From Trametes villosa (taxonomy: Eukaryota; Basidiomycota; Agaricomycetes; Polyporales; Polyporaceae), in NCBI GenBank assembly GCA_002964805.2, contig PUDQ02000080.1, positions 310,001 through 374,000 of the forward strand: a DNA stretch of 64,000 nucleotides, written 5' to 3'. Position 1 is the stretch's first letter, and each line of letters starts with the position of its first letter. Below are positions 12,801 to 23,946 of this stretch, in pieces. Under the pieces are notes generated by a model, which was not told the origin of the DNA, ran no database searches, and saw only the letters and a program-made list of their open reading frames with translations. A program made the translations under genes and the position numbers.

Positions 12801-12977
12801 GTGCCGCCGATGTCGACCGCGGACATCATGGCGTTCTTGAACTCGGACCCCGGGCTGGATATGAGCTCGATCCTTGCGTCGCCGGACCTGGGTGGGCTCG
12901 ATCACCAGGCGAACGGGTTCTATCACCTTGGGGCGTCGCCTGCGGGTACTGGGCCTGCTGGGGCGCTGTCGCCATGA
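9825..12977 (+). CDS. Zn2Cys6 transcription factor with Fungal_trans domain
   Basis: Nuclear regulator of 895 residues from eight exons: 9825-10006, 10082-10099, 10178-10288, 10362-11000, 11067-11136, 11194-12187, 12247-12450 and 12508-12977. Phases close exactly. After a Gln-rich N-terminus, the zinc cluster (residues about 61-90) reads [27 protein letters not shown], that is CX2CX6CX5CX2CX6C. It is followed by a basic linker and a short coiled-coil start (LEDRMQQLETLIQ). The middle (about 325-700) is the fungal-specific transcription factor domain, with the typical LCFDAGLHR and RTFWCVYLWDK stretches. The C-terminal tail is rich in Pro, Gly and Asp and looks like an activation region. The zinc cluster is split over three exons, one of 18 nt. 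The target pathway cannot be read from the sequence. Confidence 0.93.
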
Positions 12978-13388
12978 GCCTGAGCGTTCGGGAGGGGTTA
13001 GGGGTAGATGGATTGGATAGGATCGGGTGGGTAGGTAGGGGAAGGGGTGCTGTGAAGTATCTGGCTCTGCTCGCTCTCGGCGACTGCTGCAGTGTATTCC
13101 TTGTGCAACATGCTTTGTATCTTGTAGCTCCGTACGTATCACCTACTTTTTCCTAGCCACATTTGCGGGAGGCGGGTGCGAGTTTGGGTCGTTCAAACGT
13201 TTACGCCTCACCTGAGCATGTAAGCTACCCGACGCGTTCTCTAATCAATCGCTACGCTCCAATATCCGAACGTACATAGCCATAGGTAAGTCGCATTGTC
13301 CAGTTCCATCCTAAATTACGTCCCAGTGTTTATGTGTTGAACAGCCACTGCTCACTATGCTTGAGCTCGTACAACGTCCCCCTTCCGA
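12978..13388. other. Convergent 3' spacer
   Basis: A spacer of 411 bp between the stop of the Zn2Cys6 regulator (+) and the stop of the serine carboxypeptidase (-). It should contain both polyadenylation sites. Nothing else was recognised. Confidence 0.5.
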
Positions 13389-16321
13389 TCACAGAAGCAG
13401 TAGCGGAACAACCAGCGACGCGCCCCCGAGCGCGGTCATCGTGAATCCCGAGCGAGCCTGTCCGAGAGAGGCAGCATTGCTCGGGCTCTTCAAGGCACCC
13501 ATGGCGGATGCAGGCCCTGAAAGCACCGTCGCGGTTGCAGTAGTCGTCGCGGTAGCGGTCGCGATATAGGTGTTCCACGCTGCGATCGTCGCCGAAGGGA
13601 ACGTGTACGTGGACTCCGTCGTGAGCGACCCGACGAAGACGCCGTCCGTCGCGCGGACTGCATCAACCGCGAGCGACGAAACTTCACCGCCCTCGACGTG
13701 TACGACACCATCGATGGTAGTGACGAGTCCTGTCTCGTTGCTCCCGAGGATAAACTCGCGGAGGAGAGTGTACGCCTGTAGGGATAGGAGCAGAGATCAG
13801 CATCATAGCAGGGCAGCGATGGATAGGGCGCAGGGCTGACTAGGGAGGGCGAGTTGTACGCAACGAGATGACCGACGCCCTCGAGGAGGATGTACGTCAA
13901 GTTGCGCTCCTGGTGAACGATCCCCGCGCGCTTGCCGTCATCTCTGTACCAGGGCGTGGAGGGCTTGCGCGTGAAGCCTTGGATACCGCCAAAGGTCGTG
14001 TTCTGGTGGCATGATTGGACGGGACGGCGGTGAAGCACGGGCACTGGACATACCTGAATGACAGCTACGTGCTATTGTCAGCAAGGCCGAGTACGTCCCG
14101 TGTAGCGTTGTAAAACGTACCTTCAGTGCCGCGGTGGGCGACGAGTAGGTCTTCGTTGCCCGAGTACAGAACGATAGGGACGTTGTGCGCCGACGCGTTC
14201 GCGACCAACTCATCCATGAATGTCATTGGTCTACGAATCAATCAACATCAACGTATCGCACAGAAGCACATCTGGTTGCTCACGGGTCGCCTACAGAGGC
14301 GTTGTCAGTATTACAGCTACAAGTAGAGAACTCAGGAAGAACGCACTGGGGTCTTGCCCGTTGACAGGATCGCCCAAGAACGGGTATTGGATTGAGCCCA
14401 CCCAGTCCTTGCTCGTCGGTGCATGCAGTGCTGCCCTTGTCTTCGGGTCTGTACAGAGCCTCAGCATGAACTTAGTGTCACTATCCACGGAGTGCAGTAC
14501 CATTGAAGAAAGGCCCCCCATTGATAGGAGACTCGGGTGCCAGAGCGTCCGGCATTTCGTAGACCTGCACGTAGCGAAGTTTTCAATCGCCGCACAACCA
14601 GAATATCGCATTGCGACTCACATCGAAATTCAGGAAGGTCGCACTCTGCCCAGTAACGTCTACGTGCGCAACTTTGCGTCAGTGGCGATTCGAAGCAAGT
14701 TAAGAGGTAGAACATACTCCATGGGAAGGTGAAGTTCAGGGCATAGTCGATGATCTCGTTCTGTAGGAAGCAGCCGTACCACGAGTCGATTGTCCCGTTG
14801 GGGCGGAAGGTACGATCGCCTTTCGGAGGCTTCACAGGTGCATTACGCCGCTTCAGTGTCCCGGCGCCCTCAGGGTGAGACTGGTAGTCCCTTGCCATCA
14901 ACATCCGGCTGAGCGCCTTGCGTTGGGCAAAGTCGGCACTAGCCGGTGAAGAAGCAACGGGGTACTGCAGTGTCGGGAACTTTCCATCTTGAGGGTACGT
15001 GAAATTCAGATCCAGACCACAGAGGTGATACCTGTTAGGGTATCAGCAGTGAACTTCTCGATGGGTGTGAGGTACCCACTGCTCGCGGAAGTATTCGAAC
15101 ACTTCTGTATCATAGCCAATGAGCTGTGGGTAAGTCTCCAGCGTAGTTATCTGGAGGCGGACTAAGTCAGCGGGAAATGCCTACGTCCTAATGGAACAGC
15201 GAACATACTGTAGGTAGCTGATCGTACACGATCTCGGAGCCAAGCGTTCCGTCCCCGATGGAGAATTTGACGATGTTGACAGGTGGGTCCTCCATGCCGA
15301 AGTATGTCTTCATGATGTACGGCTGTCATGTGCGGAAGGAAATGAGTATCTGAATGTGGATGCCGACGTATGTAGTAGGGCGCACGATGTATGTGCCAGC
15401 GTAGCTCTCTCCAGTGAGGTAGAGGGGGCGGGTCTTCAGACTGGGGAACACCTTGACGAGGTTTTTCAGGAAGTTCATCTGTACATATCGCACATTAGCG
15501 TGTGCGTTCCATATCACGCTCTTACTGTACTCACGAAGTCGCGCCCGACCTCATCCTCGTCATGGGCTGGTCATCACGGTTAGCTAGAACGCCTGATCGA
15601 CCATGGCTAGACGAACCATATCCTTGCGAGTCCGCGGTAGCCCAACCCGTGCCCCTGTGAAAGTGTGAGTGCTTGTCCCGCGCCGTGCAACGAACAAGGC
15701 TTACACAGGTTGGTCTATCCAGATGTAGTCCGCGAGCCTGTCCCAGCTGTAGTTGTTTGGGGAAGCCGAGCCGTCCGGTTCAATGCGAATAGCCCCGTTC
15801 TGCGCTCAGGATTTGTGAGCTGCGGTCCTCGCGCGCACGCTCCAGTGAGCACACCTCATACACATAGCCCATCATGCTCGAAGATCCTGGGCTACAGACT
15901 GCACGTGAGATAGACAAACGCTCTAAGGAACGACGATAGCGTACCCTCCGTTCAACCAGATCCCCCACGGGACATCATCTCGTTCGCCCGCCGCAGCAGT
16001 CAGGGAACCCTCCTCCTTCTCGAACGCCCAGAAGAACAGGGTATTGTTGGGGTGGCCCAGCCTGTTGACCTCGATGTTCCCTGCAAAGCTGCGAGGCAGC
16101 GGGAAGGTCACGTTGGTCAACGTGTCCGTCACCTCGAAATCTGCACAGCAATCTTAGTGCGACACATAGTACAAGGTAGCGGGCGGCTCACATTTCTGCC
16201 ACTCCGGCGAGAAGTCACCCGTGGGCTTTCCCGGATAGTCATGAGGCCAACTGCTCGGAGTCGGGGGCACCTGGGCAGCGACCAGAGAAAGAGCGATCGC
16301 AAGCGCGGCAGAGACCAACAT
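13389..16321 (-). CDS. Serine carboxypeptidase (peptidase S10)
   Basis: Secreted or vacuolar S10 carboxypeptidase of 666 residues with a signal peptide (MLVSAALAIALSLVAAQ). I resolve 18 exons. Reading from the start: 16192-16321, 15945-16140, 15855-15891, 15705-15799, 15617-15654, 15535-15566, 15386-15478, 15209-15322, 15080-15150, 14718-15031, 14622-14659, 14501-14564, 14347-14448, 14284-14290, 14121-14230, 14054-14064, 13841-14002 and 13389-13775. Family motifs: LNGGPGSSSMMG (oxyanion hole), LTGESYAGTYI with the catalytic Ser, YSGNEDLLVAHRG with the Asp, and EGVGHLVAYNSP with the His. NTTFGGIQGFTRKP is typical of basidiomycete members. The C-terminus is Thr/Ala-rich and ends in a hydrophobic segment (SLVVPLLLL), consistent with GPI anchoring. 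Exons of 7 and 11 nt are required to keep frame. Confidence 0.92.
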
Positions 16322-17629
16322 GCCTAGAGCTCGTGGACAGCAGGGAGAAGGGTGTAAAGGCCTTGAGTTGGAATGGCGTCGAGCGTATTTAAGCCATTGC
16401 CGCAGCGGGTTGTGGAGCCTCGGCTCTCCCGGGGCGCGCGGCTTGCACGCCCATAGCTAGTGTAAAACGGCTAGGGGACACAGCATCGCCATAAGCGACT
16501 CGTCGCCAGATGCGCTCCTCAGGAAGGGAAGGGAATCACCTTACCTTCGTTAGCTGCTCCTTGAAATTCCAAAGGCCCACTTGTGCAAGCACCGGAAGAG
16601 CACGGATCTCGCATTGTACGCTCTTCTCGTTAGCCGGTTGCGCATAATACCTGCAAACGTCCTACGCGGCGGCCTGCAAGCAATTTGGTTCAGAGAACAG
16701 CCTCAAATATCACAAGTCGCTCCCGTATTACGTTACCGTCGGTGCCCCTTTTACGCAAACCCTGTCGCCAAGCTGGATGCGGGGACTCTCGGCTCACTTG
16801 AGGAATTGGACTTCCCGGAAGCTTGAATTGACGAAACAGGTTACAGGTACCCCCTGTGGCTTTCGAAGGACGGTGATCTGAATGAGCGTCGAGTTAGGGC
16901 GGAACGCTGGTATGGTTTTTGGTCACAGTACCCTCACCTCATAATCTCCACACTACTAGGAGCCACTAGGCAAACCAGCCGATTTGTGTCGCCAGATGGG
17001 TTCTCCATATAGCGATGGCATGGGGTATGCATCCCTCTGTGATTCGATCAGTCGTTGATTGTCGTATAATATTGGGGTGGGGAATCGCGTCGTAGAGGGT
17101 GCTTGCGAGAGGCCGTGCAATATGAGCCGCCATAGGCCGGCGCGCGAACCCTCCAAGGTTCAGTGGATATCATAGAAGACGAGAGCGCGAACTCTACCGC
17201 ATAGCCTGTACCTCAGACAAATTCACTGCGCAACTGTAGGCAAGCGATGTCGGGATGTTCAGTTTTCAGTGCGCGGCCGTTTGCGTGACTCCGAATCATC
17301 GCATGCAAATGATGGTGCGGGCACACGCGCTGCGCGATACCCTTCTGGTTGAGGTTATGAGACCAGGACGAGACATATGTCAAGAGACGGACGTACGCTC
17401 GGCAACGTGATCCGTCCCTCCCCGCCCCACATACCATGCTGGGAAGAGGAGGATGGTTTGAGACGATATGAGGAAGCTCGACGACGGGTGACCCACCCGT
17501 CTTGTGGCGGATCTTCCTTGCGGACGCGGCGGATAGTGTGGAAACCGGTGGTCATTATACAAAGCGATGCATGCGAACTCGTAAACAGGATAGAATGTGC
17601 AGCAGGAGGACAGCCGGCTCAGATCGGGC
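16322..17629. other. Intergenic region between two protease genes
   Basis: A stretch of 1.3 kb between the start of the carboxypeptidase and the stop of the aspartic protease, both on the minus strand. Apart from the core promoter near 16390 I see no coding signal. Open frames are short and lack splice-compatible partners. Confidence 0.5.
16386..16392 (-). promoter_or_regulatory. TATA-like element of the carboxypeptidase gene
   Basis: On the minus strand the sequence reads TTAAATA, about 65 bp upstream of the carboxypeptidase ATG. Spacing and orientation fit a core promoter. Assignment is by motif only. Confidence 0.45.
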
Positions 17630-19637
17630 TCAGGTGATAAAGTCCAATATCCCTGCGGAGAGAGCGACGATCAGCGTCACGATCCAGATGTCGGGCGCCG
17701 CACGGATAGGCGCCCTCGTCGCGCCGCTGGAAGCCTTGAGCGAACCTTGCGTCACTCCGGGCATGCTCTCCGCCAGCGTCGCGGTGCCCACCGGGCGTAC
17801 GGCGGTAGCGTAGGGCGCGGGCTCGGATGTTGCTGCTGCGAGTTAGTCGACGCTTTGAGGAAGCGGTGGGCAGGGACGCACAGAGGAACACGCCGCCGTT
17901 CGCAATGGCGGCATCCACAGCCTTCTCCAGCGCGGACCCGGCGTCGGCCGGGACCATCGACATGAAGCCGAGGCGGGCGGGGTCTTCGGACGGGTGTGTC
18001 ATGTTCCCGTAGTAGAACGCGACCATCGTACTGCAACCTTGTGAGCATCACTAAATCGCGGAAGTCAGAAGATGCTCACGATTTGAAAAACGGGTCGCCG
18101 AGGCTCCAGCTGTAGAGGAAGCCGCCTTGACCGGGCGGGTCCGTCTGCGCCAGCGCCGGAATGCAGCGAGCGACCTCGTCCGGATAAACCGTTCCAGGGC
18201 GGACGGCGGCGGGATGGGCGAAGTCACGGGGGTCCACAGGGAATGGCTTGCCCCCGATGACGAAGGTCAGGTTGTGCGGGCTCGAGCAATCAAACGTGCC
18301 CATCGCATCCAGGTTCAAACGCGCATAGATGTTGGAGAGTACGTCTTGTGGGCCTCGTATGAGCGAGTTTCCCTACTCGAAAGATGAGAAGGAGTTTACG
18401 TCTAGTGGTAGTATCCTACCCACCGTGTCCATTAACGCCGATAGTGATATAGTGGGTGAGGAGAGCACAGAGCGCGGCAGTTTGACGCCGTCAAAATAGA
18501 CATCGTCAAGTGCAGTTTCCCACAATAGGGGGTACACCTGCGCCCATTTAATCAACATATATAACGGCTAACGCGGATTGGGATATACCTCATTTGGGGC
18601 GTCGGACGGAGGGGGGAGACCGCCTTCCGCAACCGAATACGAGCGTACCGGCGCCCAGGATAGTTGTTCGTCAGATACACCATACGGGAGAGCGCCCAGA
18701 GACAGCGTCCCATCGTTTCCCGAGAAAGAGATAGTGTCGCGCTGGAAGGTAGTCACCACCAGAGGACGCTCGAGGACCTTGAGTGTCACAAGACGAGTCA
18801 GCAGGGGGCCCAGTGTAGAATATGTGTCTATGAGGGAGCCTAGCACAGATGCAGCGTCCCGGCGCGCCGCTCGAGAATCAAGCTCCACGCCAGGTGCATC
18901 AGCTGAGTCCATAGTCGGAAGACGCCCCGGAGAAGGCATAGATTTGTCGAGCCGTGTAGTGAGGAGCTGTCGCCAGATCAGACTAATTGGTGGAAAGCCA
19001 AGACCGAGAATGCCTGCAGAGCCGGTGTCAAGGACGGTAGTGTTTGTATCGACGATAGCAGCGAAGTATTGATCCGGAAGAGAGAGACCAGCTATTGAGA
19101 CGGTGTCCGTGCCTATGGGTCCAGACGCGTGCGTGCCAGTTCGCGAGTCGCCATAGAGTAAGCGGACATCTTGACCAATAGGTCGAAGAGCAGCCTGAGA
19201 GTAAAGTGGGACGCGCGTAGCAGGGCATCTTTCTCTGCACCGGTCAGAGACGAGCCAAAGGTCTGAAGAACCAGTGTCTGCAAGACACTTCAGACGTAAG
19301 TAGCTGATGTGATAATGTAGTTGGCGCACCCAGTATCAAAGGTGTCGACGTCCGTCCAACCTGGATGACAACATTGTACGTTCTGGTTGGCAATGAATAA
19401 GCAAAGAGCTCGGTGGCTAACCCTCGCGGACACTCACACGTCCATGTTATCTCCTACTCCGATCACTGCAGTTGTCTTGCCGTCTCTTTTCCAGGCGTTC
19501 GGGACATCGTGTTGTCTTTGGATTGGCAGATGTAATACTGCACCCGCTTCTGGCTTGTGGTCCGTTTTCGAGGTGGCCAGAGCGACGGATACCAGCACAA
19601 GACTCAGGGCCAAGACGAATCGCATAGAGTAGAGCAT
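17630..19637 (-). CDS. Aspartic protease (pepsin family A1) with C-terminal membrane segment
   Basis: Secretory-pathway aspartic endopeptidase of 567 residues. Exons from the start: 19438-19637, 19330-19382, 18589-19277, 18424-18537, 18372 down to 18080, 17882-18030 and 17630-17835. Phases close. A signal peptide (MRFVLALSLVLVSVALA) is followed by a propeptide-like region and the start of the catalytic domain, TYNVVIQVG. The two catalytic aspartates lie in DTGSSDLW and, across an exon junction, MDTGNSL. The Tyr flap region includes YGDSRTGTHASG. The C-terminus is a Pro/Ala/Thr-rich stalk, then a hydrophobic segment (IWIVTLIVALSAGILDFIT) ending the protein. This suggests a membrane-anchored (yapsin-like) enzyme. 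The second catalytic motif is only visible after removing the 51-bp intron at 18373-18423. Confidence 0.9.
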
Positions 19638-20312
19638 GTTTATCCGCTGACAGGGCGTTCGACTCGACAGCACCAGACATGGACGGCGGACCGGGGTGGC
19701 CAGAGAATGAGGAAGGAGACAGTGGGATGTCCGAGATGGCCGACGCGTGTAGCGCGCTTGCGAGTTGTGGTTTCTTTGTTCTTGTTTGACCTGTTCAAAT
19801 TCGTTCGCACGATCCGACGCTTAGCGCCTAGGCGACTCTCCGACTCGAGTCTTGACTCGCAGTGTTGTGGTACTTATTCGATGAACAAGCACTGACGGTT
19901 TCCCGACTAGTAAAATTTGTGTCATAGTAGCTGAGGTTGACGGGCGTGTGATGTAAGTCATCCTGATTGGAGGTGTAGAAGGAAGTGGTACGGATACACT
20001 GGTGTGGTACGGTAGTGGGAGACGGCGGCGATGAGTCGGATCAGTATAGTAGTAGCCCTTCAGGCTGAGGGACGCGATGTAGTCGGGAGACGAGCATGAA
20101 TAAAGTTATAGTATAGAGCGACTTGTATAGCGAGGGCCTTGAGCCGGACGTCCGCGTCATGGAGCAGGGTACACGAAAAAGCATTGCGGCAAGCGAGGAG
20201 GGGTAGCGCGAGAACATCGGGACAACGGGAAGGAACAGAATGGAGAACACGATGGATAGAAATCAGAGAGTCGAGATTGAAAGGAATAATGTCTGGGGAG
20301 AACGTGTCCGGG
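19638..20312. other. Intergenic spacer
   Basis: A spacer of 675 bp with the promoter of the aspartic protease (minus strand) and the 3' UTR of the zinc-finger gene. No gene or RNA signature was recognised. Confidence 0.45.
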
Positions 20313-21710
20313 CTACGGGAATGCGGTGCTGGGCGGGGATACGGGTTCGAAGGATTGAACCGCGTCCGACGAACTTGAAGATTCGTCGTAACCCCGACCA
20401 CCAGCCGAGTCCCAAAATTGTTGGAACCAGAGCGAGGAGTCAGAGTTTCCATACTCATCGGGCGGTGCGATACCGGTGTTGGAGGGTCCGGTGAGGGTGC
20501 CGGCGGGGGCGGGGTACCACGCCATGTCCTCTGGGAGAGGGTCTAGATGCGCCGCCTGCCCAAAGCCAGAGCGTTCGTCTGCGAATGCGGAGATCTCTGC
20601 GCTAGGATATGCGGCCCCGAACCGCGGTTGGAAGACAGGTGGTATGATCTCCTGTTGAGGGAGGTGGGGAACCACGGAGACCGTCGCATCGAACGCCAGC
20701 TGGCCTGAAAAGTGCGAGCCAGGATGGGGTGCCGAGAAGCCGACAGAGGGAGGAGGAGGTGGGGGAGGGGGTGGCCCTGCCGCGGTGAGGCTTTGCATGC
20801 CAAGAGCCTGAGAGTCGGTGGATCCAAAGTGGATCCGGAGGAAGGAAATCTTCTCCGCGCTGCACCCTATCACGGAGAGAGCTGCGGCAATATAGTCGAT
20901 ATTTCCGCCACGAGCGAGAAGGACCCGGATCAGATCCTCAAGGGCATCGAGGTCGTTGCTGGTGGAGATCTTCGACAACACTTCGATACGGTGCTCACAC
21001 TTTTCAGCGGAGCCGTGGTATGTGTGATAGTCGCATTGTCGTGTCTTCTTTCCACACCAGAGACAGCAGCGTTTGCCGATATCCTGGTGATCGCGGAGGT
21101 GCCGGGGGAGGTCCTTGCGCGGGATAGGCTTGCTCTTGCAATCCGGCCATTGACACTGTTTCTTGATCAATCCATCGCACGAGGTGCCGCCCTCGTGATG
21201 CTCCTTGATGTGAGTCGCCACGGACTCATTGCTGCCGAGCGGGGCGACGCATTTGCGACCTGTCGGGCACTCCGACGCCTCGTGATTGCTTGAAGAGCAT
21301 TGCAATCCATGGAACATCCACTGGCATTCCTTCACAGCGGGCACGAGATCTTCGTTTTTGCACTCCATCGCGGCGTAATTCTTAGTCACCGGGTGACCTA
21401 GAGTCCTAAGGAAATTTGGCGGTATCAGTATCAAGAGTGCCGCCGCGCCCGACGATGAGCGATGGACTCACGCTTGCACGCCCTTCCGGCGGGATCGTTT
21501 CGCAACCCCGTTGACCTTCTTTTCAGATCCAGAAGCAGCACTGGTGTGATATACAGTCAAAATCGCGTCCAAGGCGTTTAATAGACAAGCAGGCAGGTTC
21601 CTGGCGTACCTGGGCGCATCATAGGGATTCACGTTCTCGTCGCCAAATACTTCCATTGCGGACGGCTCTGCGTGGACGACCTCCCCGTGTTCCGTGAGTG
21701 CATGCTGCAT
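20313..21710 (-). CDS. Cys/His-rich zinc-finger protein
   Basis: Probable nuclear zinc-finger protein of 443 residues from two exons (21472-21710 and 20313-21405, phases close). The N-terminus is short and ends in a basic patch (KRSRRKG). Residues about 90-215 hold a run of irregular Cys/His fingers: CQW...C...C, VATHIKEHH, KKQCQWPDCKSK with HLRDH, and CCLWCGKK...CDYHTYH. The first and third resemble C2H2 fingers that begin with CQW, as in several Agaricomycete proteins. The second half is disordered, with a run of nine prolines, and is rich in Ser, Gly and Phe, like an activation tail. The start chosen is the Met of MQHALTEHGE. An in-frame ATG 13 codons upstream (at 21749) is possible. Function not assigned. 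Confidence 0.8.
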
Positions 21711-23469
21711 CGTCCCATAGCTGAGGCTTGTACAGAGAAACACGCGCAAAAGAATATGAGCTTGGGCCTAGCATACATGGCTGCCCGAGCACGCACCTCT
21801 CTGCCCCGCTTCGACCCGTTCTCTCTGTGCGCACAGGGGGCATGACCGCGTCGATGTGGACAACAAATAGAGGATGAGAAACAATGGGGAGAGACGCGTC
21901 TGGAGACGCGACGGGGTGGTGGTTGTGGTTGTGGGGTGTGGATGGGCAAGAGCGAGACGCGGTTGTGGCTTGAAGCCGCGAAACGGAACTTTTGGGCGCT
22001 TCAGCGAACTCGCGCCTGAGTGACCTCTCGGCTACGAGCATTGGTCACGACACATTCCAGCACTTTCCGAGTGGCTGACCAGTCGCGCGACTTCCCACAA
22101 GGGTTGGGATCCTAGACCTCCTTTGTTACGAGGTCGATGCGATTCTGGGTCCCCCGGCTGGACATGCGCGCACCGACGGGCTCTCCGGCGGCGGCACTAC
22201 TTGGTCTCGGGACGACATTGACGGCGCGTCGCTTGGTTTTGCCCTGCTCGTGAGGTAGAACAATGCGACAGCTCGGTCAAACGGAGCTGTTCAACGTACC
22301 AGAGGTTTTATTGACGCCATCTCGTCACGGCTGGCTGGCCAGCACTGTCCGCGAAATGCCTCCGAAAGCATAGCGGTACGCTGGTCCCATACGTCTCTTT
22401 ACCTGTTCTGAAAGTCTAGGAAGAGTGCATCGCTTGGTTAGTGGATGCGATAGCAAACCCAGGCACAGGATCTCTGCCCAGCGTGCTCTGGTCAAAGAGC
22501 CCGTCCCGAGGGTGTTTTGAAGACATACCGACGCATTAGCCAATAACAGTACGCCGCTCTAGCTTATCGAGTGCGCCCGTCATCTCGCGCAAGGCGACAC
22601 GTCCAAAAGGGCAGGACAGGGAAAGCTGTCATGTCGCGCGACTCGAGACCGCCTTCACTGTTTAGTTTCTCATGCACTACTGTATGCGCTGTTCACGGTG
22701 AACAGCTGAGATTGCATGAGTGCCATAACGAGGATCGAGGGACCCCAGGACATGAACGAGAAGGAAAGTCTTCGCCGGCCCAAGACCCTACTCGATACGG
22801 CATCGTGTCGCGCGACACAACTCTCAGTGGCATCCCGGGATATCTGTACCTGTCAGTATGAGTCACAAGATTTCTCTACGAATCTATCGCGCACTTACCA
22901 TGCCTTGCATATGCCATTCCTGTACCACTCAGCTAGTAGTCTCACCGTCCGGGACACAGCACTCTACCCAGTCGTCACAGACGACGCGCAGACGAACTCT
23001 GACTTGTTCGACAATCGTTGGATGGTCGAGCACTCGCAACGAGCTTCGGAGGTTCCTTCTTTTACCATAGGCTTGAATGAACGCTTTCCAGAGTCCCATG
23101 AGGCAGAGATACGACAAGAATGTAGAAAAAGAGTGCCTCTACGCTGAGCTCGCCCATCCACGCAAGCGATCTACTCGGTTGCTAGCACGTCACTGTGACG
23201 CTACAACTATAGCGCTGGCCATCGTGTTGTAACCCTCAGCAGGCTTTTGGGGAGAAACATGAACAGACTGGTCATTTCGATAGGTAAAATCACTTTGTAT
23301 GTTTGCTACGCGACCACATCTTGCAACATCTGTCGAGGAGTCCACGCTCGAAGTTAGCGTGGACGACAAAGCTGAACATGAATTTGCCACAGTCGTGACG
23401 CCAAGCCTTGGCGTCAGGCCTCTGAAAGTCACTTGGTGGTATAGCTACCACAAGAAGCCCCTGTGTATA
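21711..23469. other. Intergenic region upstream of the zinc-finger gene
   Basis: A stretch of 1.76 kb between the zinc-finger gene and the tRNA. The first 300 bp are the probable promoter of the minus-strand gene. The rest contains only short open frames without motifs, the longest 143 codons on + at 22716-23147, which I do not support as a gene. Confidence 0.45.
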
Positions 23470-23571
23470 TGCCCCATGGCTGAGTTGGTTACAGCGTCCG
23501 ACTGTTATCTGCGCCTGCGCACGCAGGCAATGGCAATCGGAAGGTCGTGAGTTCGAGCCTCACTGGGGCAG
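23470..23571 (+). tRNA. trnN-GUU: tRNA-Asn (GUU) with intron
   Basis: A complete cloverleaf: acceptor TGCCCCA/TGGGGCA (7 bp), D-stem GCTG/CAGC, anticodon stem TCCGA/TCGGA, T-stem GTGAG/CTCAC with loop TTCGAGC. The anticodon GTT lies at 23504-23506. A 28-nt intron (23508-23535) sits at the canonical place, one base 3' of the anticodon. The body strongly resembles fungal tRNA-Asn. A run of five T at 23574-23578 is the likely Pol III terminator. Confidence 0.93.
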
Positions 23572-23573
23572 TG

Positions 23574-23578
23574 TTTTT
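23574..23578 (+). terminator. Pol III T-run terminator of tRNA-Asn
   Basis: Five consecutive T two bases after the tRNA 3' end, the usual RNA polymerase III stop signal. Confidence 0.75.
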
Positions 23579-23946
23579 GTTCCCCTCATTCAACTTCCCC
23601 GCGATTACGCTAGTATGCATATGCAGTACCGGCTCACTGTGATGACCGTCAGTCAGTCACTTTTATGTCCGTGGTCGAGTTGTACGGGAATTCCATTATG
23701 AACAATAAGTCAAGTTAACGATGTTCTACTTCTACTATCCTAAGGAGTAACCATCCGCAGAAGAGACGGAAAAGAGCGAAGGGGAAACGACTGAAAGCAG
23801 TGCGCGATACAAGCAACAATAAATAAAGCGAACGAGCGAAGAGTCCGACGCCGCAGCCCAAACCCGCTCCGGGGGAACCGTACACAAATCCACGCTACTG
23901 ATAGCAAACACAGCTAATGTCACACAACGTCGCCGGGCGCGGCCTG
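23579..23946. other. Spacer between tRNA and flippase 3' end
   Basis: About 370 bp, AT-richer than the neighbouring genes. It probably holds the 3' UTR and polyadenylation site of the flippase gene on the minus strand. No other feature seen. Confidence 0.45.

Noticed and set aside
15031..15080. Apparent frameshift in the carboxypeptidase
   Set aside because: Using the donor GTGGGT at 15079 instead of the nearby GTACCT restores the conserved REQYHLCG, so the gene is intact.
20341..20362. gggttcgaaggattgaaccg resembling a tRNA T-arm
   Set aside because: No acceptor, D or anticodon stems can be drawn around it, and it lies within the 3' end of the zinc-finger gene.
22716..23147. 143-codon open frame on +
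   Set aside because: No motif, no flanking splice partners and no codon-bias signal like that of the real genes here.
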